Assembly: GCA_032717465.1 (NCBI GenBank)
Contig: CM064683.1
Span: 38,085,542 to 38,149,541 of the forward strand
From: Coenobita brevimanus
Taxonomy: Eukaryota > Arthropoda > Malacostraca > Decapoda > Coenobitidae
Direction: 5' to 3'
DNA length: 64,000 nt
The notes beneath the pieces were generated by a model, which saw only the letters and a list, made by a program, of their open reading frames with translations, had not been told where the DNA came from and ran no database searches. Positions 53,200 through 64,000 of this stretch are shown piece after piece; positions within the stretch are counted from its first letter, which is position 1; the number at the start of each line of letters is the position of its first letter. The position numbers were made by a program, and so were the translations under genes.

Positions 53200-54430
53200 G
53201 ATAGGTAAACATTACACAGATACACATAGGTAGTAGATATATTGCAGTAAGTGTTAGCTAGGTAGATACCTGGTATACTGCAAGAATTTTGTGATGGAAA
53301 GGTTCCTTATGTTATTTTTTATGCCTTTGACTGCTAGTAGTGTTTCTCTCAGTTGAACAGTGTCTGGTGTTAGTTCAGTCAAAGTGGCTTGTCTTCTTTG
53401 TGGCTGGGGTGATTTCCCAACGTAATTTTTTAGCAAGCCTCCTGAGCCACCTAGAAGACACCCCAGTGAATTATGCATATGATTATTGCTTGATTATTAT
53501 GTTGATGTTTGTATTGTAATTGGTGCACAGTGAACAGATTTTTTTATAGCCTGTGGTTTGGCCAGTTGTTTGATACTTGTGTATATTGTCGTTAAGTTGT
53601 CCGTTTACATCACCCACACCAATCGACCCTGCAGTTCTGGCGTTACTCATTGTTTACGAACCTCGGCCCGTCGATTCCCCTGTGTGGAAGTTGGAACGCT
53701 AAGTACCGGTATGCTTTAAAAAAAAATTAGCGCCAAGTCAGACTGAGGAGATTAAAGTTTTGCTCCGGCAGTAAATGAACAAAAAGTCTGCATCGTAAAG
53801 ATAAACTTTAATAATTGTGCGCCGAATTAGTTGCCATAATACTGTCATGTAGCGTGGCCCCAAGTCCCTTTGCTACTAGTGGGGTTTTGGGGGATTGGGG
53901 ATGCCTGGGGGGTTGGGTCAATACTTTTACAGCACACACAACCCACCATTGTGTGCCATGATATATATCCGTTTTGACATCGGTAATGGGGGCTGTCGGA
54001 CAGTGAGAAGGAGTCCATCATTGCATATGTTGGAAGGATAAGTGGCACACAGGTGGATGATTATATAGGTAAACATGCACTCAGGCCTTGCTTGCAATAA
54101 CCACGTTGTGGCCGTACAGTAAGGGGGCGGAATGCTCTATGAGGGGGTTGTGTTTGATGGCCAGTTTTTTTGTTTATTTTTTACGGCCTAGGCAATGCCT
54201 CAAGGATTGGGCATACGTTCTTAAGTGGATATTGCAAGCCAGACGTTGCACACTTTGTTCACATCTATCAGATGCTGGACCTCACATTCACAGCCACCCA
54301 GTCATTCAGCAATTTTTTGTTTCCCCATTTTGTGAAGAGACCTGGGACTATCTACTGACTAATTTAATACCGGATATTGCCACATCCAGCTGGAGTGCCT
54401 TAACTCTTTACACCACCACGTGACTGTCTA
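53200..54430. other. Sequence without a recognised gene
   Basis: Mixed composition; an open frame at 54088-54423 has no recognisable domain. A CCCC-rich minus-strand stretch near 53880-53935 is notable only for composition. Confidence 0.35.
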
Positions 54431-54530
54431 GTTGTATATTACCACCAAGTGTAGTAACTTATATCCTGGGTAGCCAGAAGCCACTTGGCTTGTCACCCAT
54501 GATAGTCACGAGATGTCCACTTTGATTAGT
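54430..54530 (-). mobile_element. SINE-A fragment
   Basis: TATTACCACCAAGTGTAGTA and CACTTGGCTTGTCACCCATG match the middle of SINE-A. Confidence 0.5.
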
Positions 54531-55450
54531 AATCGTATCAAACAACCAGTTTCTTTACCTGCTGCCGTCACCTCTGAAAGAAGACGTCTTCGCCAGATTC
54601 GAGTAAAGCGACTAAGGTTATAGACAACTGGCCAGCCGTACACAACCATTGGCTATGAAATGTTTTGCATAAATCCTGTCCTGAGCATGAGCAAAGTATG
54701 TAGACACTTCTCTGCCAGCTGTAGGAATGGAAGGTGTTGTTTGAAATATTTTATAAAGGACTGCACATCAACGTTACTATTCTTTCCTAGTCCACCATTC
54801 TCCTGGATGGGGATAGTAAAGGAACTGAAGGCTGTTATTTTAATTTGACATTCAATATCTGATCATTGATATATGAAGGTGTCTGTTCCAGGCATCAGGA
54901 AAACAAGCAACAGAAGGAATGTTACCCTCTAGTCATTTGGGGAAGAGTGGTAAATATGAAATACAAGTTACTGCTGGCAGAGTATTGTTGGCATACATTT
55001 GCACATGCCTGTACATCACAAACAGATGCAGTTAAGTCCTGGTTATGTGCCACAGATGCTAAAAAATACAGGGTGGTTCATATATAACATGTCTGATCCC
55101 ATGTGTTTTGTTGTTGCATTTTGAACCATACCTTACCCCATCCTTAGGTGGGAAGAAGAGGCTGGGATGATGATGATCATGACGTTTGCAGTGATGATTT
55201 TAATAATAATGAATGATGATTATTATATTGATTTTGATTATTTGATTATTGATATGGTGGAGGCTCAGTCGGCATTACCATCACTACCCTGCATCATTTT
55301 CTGTTTCCCATAACCCTTTCTTACTTGATAGTGATTGCTTGTTTGCATCCATGGGTTGCATTTTTTTATCAAGTAATTTAATATCTCCTCTTGCATTTTC
55401 TTCAGTAATTGCTTAAAGTTCTCTCATTTTGGTAAGAAGAAATTTTTACC
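54531..55450. other. Sequence without a recognised gene
   Basis: Short unremarkable open frames only. A GAT-rich, AT-rich stretch lies at 55165-55260. Confidence 0.35.
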
Positions 55451-55454
55451 CTCC

Positions 55455-56235
55455 ACTGACTTTTATCTATTGCCAGACATCTCAGTCGCATAAGGGGAGG
55501 CCACAGACAAATTAACTCCATGTCATTCTGTTATCTGCTATGTGACTGCCCTCTCTTCAACTCACACCTCCCTCCCTTGTATCTCTCCACTCCAGTCTTC
55601 CGTCTCTGCCATGGTCTCTCCTCCTCTTCACATCATACACATACCTTCTAGTCATTCTCTCATTCCCCATCCTCTACATGGCCAAACTATCTCAAAGTAT
55701 TTCTCCTAATAGCACCACAGCACTTTTCCACTTCCTCATTTGTATATCTGTCTGTCCATAAAACTCCACACATTCCTCAGGTCATTTCCACTGCTCTCAC
55801 TCTTGTGCCCTTCCAACAGGATCTAAGCCTCATTTCTCAACGTCTTATCACAGCTTTCAGTGATCCAGCAACCTTTCTACCCTGCTGTACCCATTCAAGC
55901 ACATCCTTCCATCCTCACTCATCACTCTAAAGTACTTGGATGCACCTTCATTATCTATTTCCTCACCATCCAGTCTCACTATCTATGCTGTGATTTCCCT
56001 CAAGACCATAACTTTACCCATACGTATATTCTCTTTAGGATTCTGTTTCTTACATCCTCAGACTCATGCACCAAGCCTTGCAGTTCACATTCATCACAAT
56101 ACAGTATCATCAGCAAGCAACAGCTCAGGAAGTTTCCACATCTTACCCTCCCTCACTAGATACCAATATATTCACATTCCTTCCTATTACCTCTCTTATA
56201 GCTTCATCCATATACAAATTGAACAGCCACTGAGA
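55455..56235 (-). mobile_element. LINE-T, about 0.8 kb, minus strand, decayed
   Basis: The 3' end has ATTGCCAGACATCTCAGTCG on the plus strand (tail decayed). Further in, the minus strand reads SQWLFNLYMDEAIREVIGRN near 56150-56240, a reverse-transcriptase block that precedes the catalytic ADD in this type of element, then CTCTCACTC-rich C-terminal region. It extends further 5' than the copy at 17865. Confidence 0.75.
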
Positions 56236-56305
56236 CATGACATGCAGAAACACGACACACACAGACATGACACACAAAAGCATGGCACAAGGTATGACAC
56301 AAACA
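56235..56305. repeat. GACACAAAGACATGACAC short tandem
   Basis: About six imperfect 10-11-base units of ACATGACACA. Confidence 0.7.
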
Positions 56306-56309
56306 TGAC

Positions 56310-56495
56310 ACAAAGAGACAAGATTTTTGTCCTTATGCAGATTCATTTCCCTCATGTCACTGGCAGAATAAGATAGCACTGTGGCCCAACATCCTTTCCA
56401 TAGCACTTCTTCATGACTAGCACCATATTAGTCATGTTTCAACTAGCATTTACAAAGGAATGATGGTAATTTAATACCCAGTTAAACGGAGCTTA
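56310..56495 (+). mobile_element. MITE-A copy
   Basis: CATAGCACTTCTTCATGACT and AGCACCATATTAGTCATG core; right end AATACCCAGTTAAACGGAGC. Left terminus decayed. Confidence 0.5.
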
Positions 56496-56499
56496 ATTA

Positions 56500-58140
56500 A
56501 GTTGTCAAAATACGTGCTTCCCCCATACCCGCAGACTGAGCCGACAACACCAGATATATATGGGCAGCCCTGTATTTTGGTTTAGTAAATTGTGGGCTGC
56601 TGTTGCTGTGGTCCTGTATTCCTGGCTAAGTAGGACAGTGGCAGGTGTTTGGATATGCCTGTGTAGTAGGGCTGTAATCAAACCACTTCTCTGAACCAAC
56701 ATAGCATCAATTTCAGCCTTTTTGCCAGTACAGTATTTGGTGCCTAAGTAAAACAGTGTCAGTTGGTTGTAGCTTATCTGTGTGTTCTGATCATCTACCT
56801 TCTTGAATGAGATGTGGCTAAATGAGCTCTGAAACTTTGCTAAGGATATATGCGTGTCATTTTCCAGAGTAAACTCCTGAAAGATGCACACACACGTCTG
56901 AAGAATATTAGAGGAATATCTTGGTTGTAAGAATTTTGGAGCTCCTATTGCCTCTTTTCTTTGATTAAATTCGAGTATTTAGTTTCTCCAGCATTGACTC
57001 TGATTCTTAGTAATTAAAATGAGCCAGGGACCACCACAACAGCAGGTCTTATCAGCCCAAAAGATCGTAAATAACTGTGGCAAATAAAGGGACTCTGCAA
57101 AAAAGCCATAGTGCTTGTTTACCCAACAATAAAAATGGGTGTTTTGTATATATTATCCCTCCTGAACTGTTGATGTTGGCTGTTGTATTTGTACGCCAAT
57201 TGTTATGCCCATTTTCTTGTTATATTTGTATTATTATTATTATTACCATGTCATTGTGATGCACTGCACAGTCAGCCACAGGAAAAAATATGCTGAAAAA
57301 AATATGTACTCTTGTCCTTCTTTGGTTGATTGTAATTGGCAACAGGTCAACTTGAATTAATTTTTCTCAATCTCTATGTCCCTCTGCCTGTGACCTCGTC
57401 TTGTAAATGCAATGTGTGCAGGAATTTCGAATGTAAGATATCTTGCATTTGGCTCTCTTTTGTGTATTATTTCTTGCACTCTTCATTTTCTGCTTCTCTG
57501 CATTAAAAAGAAAAATGTATTGTCCTAAATAGCACTGAGATTTTAAAACTAACAAGCATCTTTAGTTAACGACCATTTATGTCAAAGGTTGATGAGCAAC
57601 TTGAGTCGTTTCCCTTCATTTATATCCAAGAATAACAATCATTCTGAGTTTATTCCCCTCATTAAACATAGCAGTTGATTCCCTTCATTTAGGTCAGAGA
57701 TTAACAAGATTTTTCCCAGCATATATACGAACATTTATCGTTAATACGGTTTATGTTTTTTATATTATTTTTCCTGTGGCTGACTATGTTTTATATATAG
57801 ATGTGGGTGTGTTTTTTTGGTGTCTTTATTTCTGTTGATTTATTCTATAGTCAGTTTGCTTCACCTGACAAGAGATAACCGTTAGCTTTATGGCCAAGTG
57901 TAGTCAGACTGGAGAGTTAATTTGACTAGTAACCCAGGAGACTCATCCGTACACCATCACTAAAGCATACTGAATTTTATAGATAAATGATTTAGTACTG
58001 AAGTGATAAAAGTTGCCTTGTTTTGTCAGATGGAAATAAACTGACTATAGTTATATGTTGAATTGGAATATGTTATACTCTTATTGGTGTGTGGGAAATG
58101 TGCCACAATAATGTCATCTCAGGTGTTTGAAATTTTATAA
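56500..58140. other. AT-rich sequence, no gene recognised
   Basis: No window family is apparent except a short ATTATTATT run near 57230. Confidence 0.35.
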
Positions 58141-58190
58141 CTATATGGATTAGGGCGTCAGGCTATAGATAGATTGATAGATAGGTAGGG
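58141..58190 (+). mobile_element. LINE-T/SINE-A tail fragment
   Basis: TATGGATTAGGGCGTCAGGC followed by TATAGATAGATTGATAGATA is the shared 3' tail of these families. Confidence 0.55.
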
Positions 58191-58377
58191 AGAGATCCTA
58201 GGGTGCCCATAGACTAAACTATTTTGATATATCTCTTCCTATCACACAGTCATTTGCCATATTTTCCTAAGCATGAGCAAGAACCAATTTGCCTGTCAGG
58301 TCTCTATCGTCTTTCAACCCAGGGCATCTCAAGAAATCAGCAGTATTATGTGTTGAGCAGATAATTTTGTGCAGTAT

Positions 58378-58442
58378 GCCTAGCCCTGGCTTCCTACGCT
58401 CCTTATGGGGTGACATAGGATTGGATGATGGCAGATGATGTT
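58378..58442 (+). mobile_element. SINE-B 3' half
   Basis: GCCTAGCCCTGGCTTCCTAC, GCTCCTTATGGGGTGACATA and GGATTGGATGATGG. Confidence 0.65.
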
Positions 58443-58666
58443 GTATAAAGTTGCAAGGTCTCCAACATGACAGCCAATGGTTGATACGTTTTTAGAATTA
58501 CTATCGTTGTGCTGATTCTTAGGCTATGCTGTTGATATTTCTCCTTCATTGTTGCGTTTTCTTGGTCTGTGTATCGTTTGGGTGTTTGTGATGGTGTTGA
58601 TGTCTGTTGGGTTGGGTTGTCGTGGTTTATGATTAGAGAGAGCAAGGATGTGTGATGTCCCCATGG

Positions 58667-58671
<5 letters not shown>

Positions 58672-58704
<33 letters not shown>
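58672..58704. repeat. (TG)n microsatellite
   Basis: GT run of about 33 bases. Confidence 0.97.
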
Positions 58705-58708
<4 letters not shown>

Positions 58709-59289
58709 TACTAGGATTTGAATGGTAAGTGAATGAGTGTATGAGCCATTTCATTGGGCTTGCAGTTAGTTTCACTCTCTCTTGGGTTTCCTCTTTGCTT
58801 TATGGGCCCTATGCATTTTATCCATGTGTAAAAAAAATAAATAAACAGGATAGGAGTGACTGAAAAAGAGAGAGAAAAATGGTTACGATGATTGAAAAAT
58901 AATTGGTTACGAAGATGATGATGATGATGATTAGGCCACTTCACTAGGCATGGTACTGATAGTTGGTTCCCTTGATGCTTGTTTATTCTTTGTTCTTTGC
59001 TCCCACCTCAAATATTTCTGTCATGAGAGATGGAGAGACCCTGTTGTTGTAGTGCTAAAATCATGACATGCCTCTGACCCTCCTGTCACCTGTATTGGCC
59101 GTCATAACCTTTCCCTTCCAGCAAATTAATTCTCATGATAAATTGAATTCCTTTGTCAGTGGATGATAAACCTATTATATCAAAATTATGTTGTTTTGAA
59201 GAATATTTTCTATGTATTAATAAATCTTGGCTTGTAATCCCACTTGACTGACTACAGAAACCCTGGCAGCCCCAAAGGTATATGTTGAA

Positions 59290-59465
59290 GGATTGTCTGT
59301 TGTGGTAGTGTGGTGTGGTGTGTGGGAGGAGGCCTACACTGTGGTACATGTGGTGAGTGTTTGTAGTAGTGTGTTGTGGTGAGGGGGGGAGGCCTTACAC
59401 TGTGGTAAATGTGTGTGTGGTGTGGTGTGGCAGGAAGCATTACACTGTAGGCATAGTGCATTGTG
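59290..59465. repeat. About 60-bp tandem, three units
   Basis: GGAGGCCTACACTGTGGTAC, GAGGCCTTACACTGTGGTAA and GAAGCATTACACTGTAGGCA mark three decayed units with TGTGGTGTGG spacers. Confidence 0.75.
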
Positions 59466-59539
59466 TGTGAGTTGTGTCTTGTGTTGGCATTGAAGTAGAG
59501 AAAGATGATGATTGTGTTGAAGTCTGGGTATACTCATTT

Positions 59540-59745
59540 CACTCTAACTTGGCACAAATTTTCATGTTTTGGTAGTTTTTTTTTTTTTAACGTGTCCCAC
59601 TGGCAGAAACAAAACATTAGACCTGCATTCACTCCATAGCTTTTCATTGTGACAGGCATCATATTTTAATGCCTGTTTACTGTATTCTTACAACTCAGCA
59701 TTCATGAGAGAGCATAAGCCATTTTTAGACCAAGTTAGAGTTGTG
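59540..59745 (+). mobile_element. MITE-A copy with good inverted ends
   Basis: CACTCTAACTTGGCACAAAT at the left and TTTTTAGACCAAGTTAGAG at the right; the terminal 11 bases CTCTAACTTGG are perfect inverted copies. Confidence 0.65.
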
Positions 59746-60621
59746 TTTCTCTGGGTATGGTTGAGTCTGAAGGGTGGGTGTCTGGTGATGGTTTTTGAAG
59801 GTTTCTGTTGTATATCTAGGTAGTAGCTATGTACCGTCTGAAATAGTAGAAATAAAGTTTAAAAAGAAAGAGAAAAAAAAAGTGGATGACGGCCACAGCC
59901 ACTTGGCGGTCTGCACTTGGGCTACTGGACTGCACTTAGGCCACTGGTATTGCAGATGGTCGGAGCCAGTGACCTGTACTGTGAAATTCCATATGCTTTT
60001 CACAGCACAGTTCCTTTGGAATGGGGGCCGTTTTAACGGGGTAGGAAAAAATATGTATCCTTCTGAAAAATAGTGTTGGGTATAGGATGAGAATAGGTTG
60101 TAAGTACTCTTTGTAATGTAAGTTCTTATTACATGCTTTCCATAGCTGTTCTTCAAAACCAGCATCATATTTTAGTGCTTATATACTGTATTCTTACAAT
60201 ACAGCATCCATGAGAGAGAGCACAGGGCATTTTTAGATCAAGTTAGAGTAAAAAGAGAGAGAGAGTATAGGTTGTGTTTTTCTGGATGTGGTTGTGTCTG
60301 AAGGGTGGGTGTCTCATGATGGTTTTTGAAGGCTTCTGTTTGGCTGTAGTGGCCATGTATATCTAGGTAGTTGCTATGTACCGTCTGAAGTAGTAGAAAT
60401 AAAGTTAGGGAAAAAAAAAAAAGTTGATGACGGCCACAGCCACTGGCGGATCTGCACTTGGGCTACAGGTATTGCAGGTGGACGGAGCTGGTGACCTGTA
60501 CTGTGAAATTCCATATGTTTTTCACAGTATGGTTCTGTTGGAATGGGGGCCGTTTTAAGGGGGTAGGAAAGAAAATATGTATCCTTGTGAATTTTAGTGT
60601 TGGGTATAGGATGAGAATGTC

Positions 60622-60797
60622 TATCTATCTGTCTGCCTACTGCCAGCTGCCATAATCCCGTAAGGGGGGGCCATTTGACTTTTATTTATGGGGAGGGGCA
60701 CTAACCCTTCACCAACCCACTTGTTGACACATAGGGAGCACATATGGTTTGATTATATGGTTACCACCCAGCATTGTAAACAGTTTCTTGGCTTATA
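60622..60797 (-). mobile_element. SINE-A, truncated, inside duplicated unit 2
   Basis: TCTATCTATCTGTCTGCC, CATAATCCCGTAAGG, CACTAACCCTTCACCAACCC and GGTTACCACCCAGCATTG follow copy 1 and end at GGCTTATAG. Units 1 and 3 have no such insert at this place. Confidence 0.8.
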
Positions 60798-60922
60798 GAT
60801 TTTTTTAAAGTACTTTTTGTAATGCCAGTTTTTATTACATGCCTTCCATAGCTCTTCTTCATAACCAGCATCGTGTTTTAGTGTTTATATACCATGCTTA
60901 CAACCCAGCATCCATGAGAGAG

Positions 60923-60975
60923 GCGATACGTTTGTGGCCATCCCGTACGGGATTAAGGCGTCTGGCAATAGATAG
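60923..60975 (+). mobile_element. 53-bp LINE-T tail insertion with 13-bp target-site duplication
   Basis: The insert is the last bases of LINE-T (TTTGTGGCCATCCCGTACGG then GATTAAGGCGTCTGGCAATAG). It is flanked by ATCCATGAGAGAG at 60910-60922 and again at 60976-60988. The equivalent place in unit 2 (about 60208) has the flank only once. Confidence 0.88.
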
Positions 60976-61445
60976 ATCCATGAGAGAGAGCACAAGGCAT
61001 TTTTAGACAAAGTTAGAGTACAGAGAGGGTGAGAGAGAGTATGTGTATTCGTGTTTCTCTGGGTAGGGTTGTTTGTGAAGGGTGGGTGTCTGGTGATGGT
61101 TTTTGAAGGGTCCTGTTTGGCTGCAGATTTGTGGATGTCTGTAGTGGCCCTGTGTATAGGTAGCTAGGTATAGTGCGAAATAATAAAAATAAAGTACTGT
61201 ATATATATATTTATTTATTTATTAAAAAAAGCTGTGTACACTCTGAAATAATGAAGTTCTGGAAAAAAAAAAAAAAAAAAAAAAAAAGAGGTTGACGGCC
61301 ACAGCCATCGGCGGACTGCGACAAGTGGAGGTGGTCGGAGCCGATGACCTGTACTGTGAAATTCCATGTATTTTCACAGCACAGTTCCTTCTGAATGGGG
61401 GCCGTTTTAGGGGCGAGAAAAAAAATATTGACATCTTGTGAAATT

Positions 61446-62045
61446 TAGTGCTGGCGTGCAGTGTTATAGGCTTTGAATGGCTGTATTGGCTATGTAGGCA
61501 GTATGTACAGGATAAATTATTAACAGAAAAAAAAAGGAAATAAGAAAAAAAGGAGGAAAAATAAAAATGGTTGCACATTTTATTTGGATTTAGGTAACTT
61601 TCTAATTTGGGGCAGTGGTCAAGTAATAGGTCTAGTACAACTTCCTTGGTGGTTTGAATGGCCGTAATGCTTTTATGTTCCTCTGACAAAGTGGGGCCAG
61701 ACTGGAGGGTCAGTTGAACTAGTAATCAAGGAGACTCATTCCTGTCTCAGTACTAAAAATTTCACTGTTTCATGGGATTAGTTATTATGAAGAGGTACAT
61801 AGTGAGGTTGGGGGGAGGAGGCAGCCTTATAACTATGTGTGGAGGTCTTGTTGGGTTGTGGTGGTGGTTTATGTGTTCGTGTTTTTCTGCATTGAGAGTC
61901 CCCTTGCTGTCCTGTGTCTGTGTGTTTAGCCACGAGGGATTTTTGGCACTGAGAACACCAGCTGGTATTGTAGTGGTGTTGGTCTGGAATAGGAAAGTCC
62001 TGGAGTTGATAATTTTGAAGCACTTATGTAGGGAGAAATATGTGA
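61446..62045. other. Sequence without a recognised gene
   Basis: A-rich tract at about 61525-61565. Open frames near 61760-62100 on both strands show no family. Confidence 0.35.
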
Positions 62046-62184
62046 GGTAGTCAGGATTCCAGGGGCTTAAATGGTCAGTGAGTGAGCATCTAGCCCTTTT
62101 CACTGGACACGGCCTGGTTATATCAGTGCCACCACCTGAAGGTGTCTGCCCTGCACTGCAATTTTATAACAATTGGGTGCGTAA

Positions 62185-62345
62185 GGTGAGAAGTGTGAAT
62201 TTCGGGGGTAGGGTTGTGAGGCAGACTGGAAAAAAAATACGAGACAAGGTCATAGGGTGGCTGCCAGAGATTGAGCAGCATAGACAGCCACCATTAGGTG
62301 ACTATGGCCAATGAATGCATGTTGGAGCCTTCATGAATGGTACGA
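62185..62345 (+). mobile_element. LINE-A 3' fragment
   Basis: GGTGAGAAGTGTGAATTTCG, GGGTGGCTGCCAGAGATTGA, CATTAGGTGACTATGGCC and GCATGTTGGAGCCTTCATGA. Confidence 0.7.
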
Positions 62346-62999
62346 TACAAATGATATAAAAATACTGAACTGTTTCTACAGGCCCATCATGTACACCTCA
62401 GTATATATATGCATAGCTTTGAAATACTGTATATATAAACACATCATCTGAGATCTAGTGGCACATTTTCCACACAGTTAAAAACAGAATATGTGTAAAT
62501 TGTGAGTTTTGTTTGTGTATAATGCCAGCAGTAAGTAATTCCTCATTTAATAATTGATATATATTCCCGTAAATTGCTGATTGCGTGAAGTTAGGGTCGG
62601 GTCCCAGCAAGAGGGACTTTTTCTCCAGCATTTAAGGATCATATGCAAGACAGAACTAACTAGCAAGATTTATTTGTGTTAAATTTTAAAAAAATATATT
62701 TTTAGATGAATTAACATTGATCTTTCACAGCACACCTTTGAGATTAATTAAGAAGTTTGTGAAAAGTGTATTTTTGAGTGACATTAAGAGAGAGACTGTG
62801 CTTAGTGAAAGTATCTTAAATGAGGAATTACTGATAGGGGTTTGCCAGTAAATTATTATTATTATTATTATTATTTGACCCACAAGCAGTTTTTGAAGCA
62901 TAAACTAATGATACCCCTTGCTGGCATTAATATTACAAAGGAAAACAAAGTTGAGTGTTTATTCTGCGTGTTTTAGTACTTCATATAGTTAAGTATTGT
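62346..62999. other. AT-rich sequence, no gene recognised
   Basis: Contains an (ATT)n run at 62852-62874. Confidence 0.4.
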
Positions 63000-64000
63000 A
63001 TTAGGCTTCCTCCCCCTATCCTCCTCGTTGTTCTTCTCTTCCTTCCTCTTCCTCCCCGTATTGTATTAGGCTTCCTCTTCTCCTCCTTGTTGTTCTTTTC
63101 CTCTTCTTCCTTCCTCTTCCCCTCCTCATTCTTCTCCTTCCTCTTCTTGCTTCCTCCTCCTCATTCTTTTCTTCCTTCCTCCTCCTCCTCATTCTTTTCT
63201 TCCTTCCTCCTCCTCCTCATTCTTTTCTTCCTTCCTCCTCCTCCTCCTCATTCTTTTCTTCCTTCCTCCTCCTCCTCCTCCTCATTCTTTTCTTCCTTCC
63301 TCCTCCTCCTCCTCATTCTTTTCTTCCTTCCTCCTCCTCCTCATTCTTTTCTTCCTTCCTCCTCCTCCTCCTCATTCTTTTCTTCCTTCCTCCTCCTCCT
63401 CCTCATTCTTTTCTTCCTTCCTCCTCCTCCTCCTCCTCATTCTTTTCTTCCTTCCTCCTCCTCCTCCTCCTCATTCTTTTCTTCCTTCCTCCTCCTCCTC
63501 CTCCTCATTCTTTTCTTCCTTCCTCCTCCTCCTCCTCCTCATACTTTTCTTCTTCCTTCCTCCTCCTCCTCCTCATTCTTTTCTTCCTTCCTCCTCCTCC
63601 TCCTCATTCTTTTCTTCCTTCCTCCTCCTCCTCCTCATTCTTTTCTTCCTTCCTCCTCCTCCTCCTCATTCTTTTCTTCCTTCCTCCTCCTCCTCCTCCT
63701 CATTCTTTTCTTCCTTCCTCCTCCTCCTCCTCCTCATTCTTTTCTTCCTTCCTCCTCCTCATTCTTTTCTTCCTTCCTCCTCCTCCTCCTCATTCTTTTC
63801 TTCCTTCCTCCTCCTCCTCCTCATTCTTTTCTTCCTTCCTCCTCCTCCTCCTCATTCTTTTCTTCCTTCCTCCTCCTCCTCCTCATTCTTTTCTTCCTTC
63901 CTCCTCCTCCTCCTCATTCTTTTCTTCCTTCCTCCTCCTCCTCCTCATTCTTTTCTTCCTTCCTCCTCCTCCTCCTCCTCATTCTTTTCTTCCTTCCTCC
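63000..64000. repeat. Polypyrimidine minisatellite, 22-37-bp units, continues past the window
   Basis: The unit is ATTCTTTTCTTCCTTCC followed by two to six TCC triplets, so unit length varies in 3-base steps (mostly 28, 31 and 34). The first 150 bases are a degenerate version. At least 25 units are visible and the array is cut by the window edge. One strand is almost pure pyrimidine. Confidence 0.97.

Larger units (their letters stand above)
59540..61445 (+). repeat. Threefold duplicated segment, about 500-600 bp per unit
   Basis: Each unit runs in the same order: MITE-A remnant, GGGTGGGTGTCTGGTGATGG, GCTATGTACCGTCTGAAATA, AATAAA with an A run, TTGATGACGGCCACAGCC, CTGTACTGTGAAATTCCA, and GAATGGGGGCCGTTTTA. 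The A runs lie at about 59873, 60410 and 61262. Unit 2 is split by a SINE-A at 60622-60797 and unit 3 by a 53-base tail insertion at 60923-60975, so both insertions came after the duplication or are unit-specific. Confidence 0.9.

Noticed and set aside
59795..60168. Open frames on both strands in the triplicated segment
   Set aside because: They are not preserved in frame between the three units, and the segment has repeat-like features.

Overview
This is a stretch of a repeat-rich animal nuclear genome, most likely from a decapod crustacean; the decapod assignment is inference. Three things point there. The only well-supported gene is a moulting-hormone-cascade nuclear receptor of the ecdysozoan E78 (NR1E) type. 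A short interstitial array of CCTAA units (the arthropod telomere motif TTAGG) lies near 34.5 kb. The rest is packed with long microsatellites, minisatellites, decayed non-LTR retrotransposons, SINE-like elements and short inverted-repeat elements. There is no bacterial-style operon, CRISPR array or rRNA gene, and I recognise no functional tRNA gene.

Layout. 1-9221: repeat-rich 5' flank of the receptor gene, holding GA/TG/GAT/TAGA simple repeats, two SINE-A copies, a LINE fragment, and two regulatory-looking patches (about 5,190-5,330 and 6,730-7,090). 9222-19516, plus strand: seven coding exons of E78 carrying the complete two-finger DNA-binding domain, a short hinge and the complete ligand-binding domain to the stop codon. 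All internal splice sites are GT-AG and all phases agree. The N-terminal exon or exons are not securely placed; a phase-compatible candidate lies at 5259-5326. The introns contain an intact G-quadruplex motif, two copies of a hairpin-type element and pieces of two LINE families. 19517-30000: 3' flank, probably including an AT-rich 3' UTR of unknown length, with degenerate tandem repeats and dispersed elements. 30000-39000: mixed accessory sequence with a broken coding remnant, a diverged satellite, a fold-back, GC-rich palindromes beside the telomere-like array, a zinc-ribbon transposase-like fragment on the minus strand with a triple CCAAT cluster upstream, and a promoter/first-exon candidate. 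39000-44000: large minisatellites. 45283-50537: two copies of one LINE family head to head, the plus copy interrupted by a precise 120-bp SINE-B insertion and ending in a long ATT array. 51000-59500: dispersed elements and another decayed LINE. 59540-61445: a threefold duplicated segment in which later insertions can be dated relative to the duplication. 63000-64000: a polypyrimidine minisatellite that runs off the window.

Names such as LINE-T, LINE-A, SINE-A, SINE-B, MITE-A, MITE-B and MITE-C are local labels for families defined here by comparing copies within the window. They are not database names. The receptor would work as a DNA-binding transcription factor in the ecdysteroid response. 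Nothing else in the window can be tied functionally to it except possibly the regulatory patches upstream.
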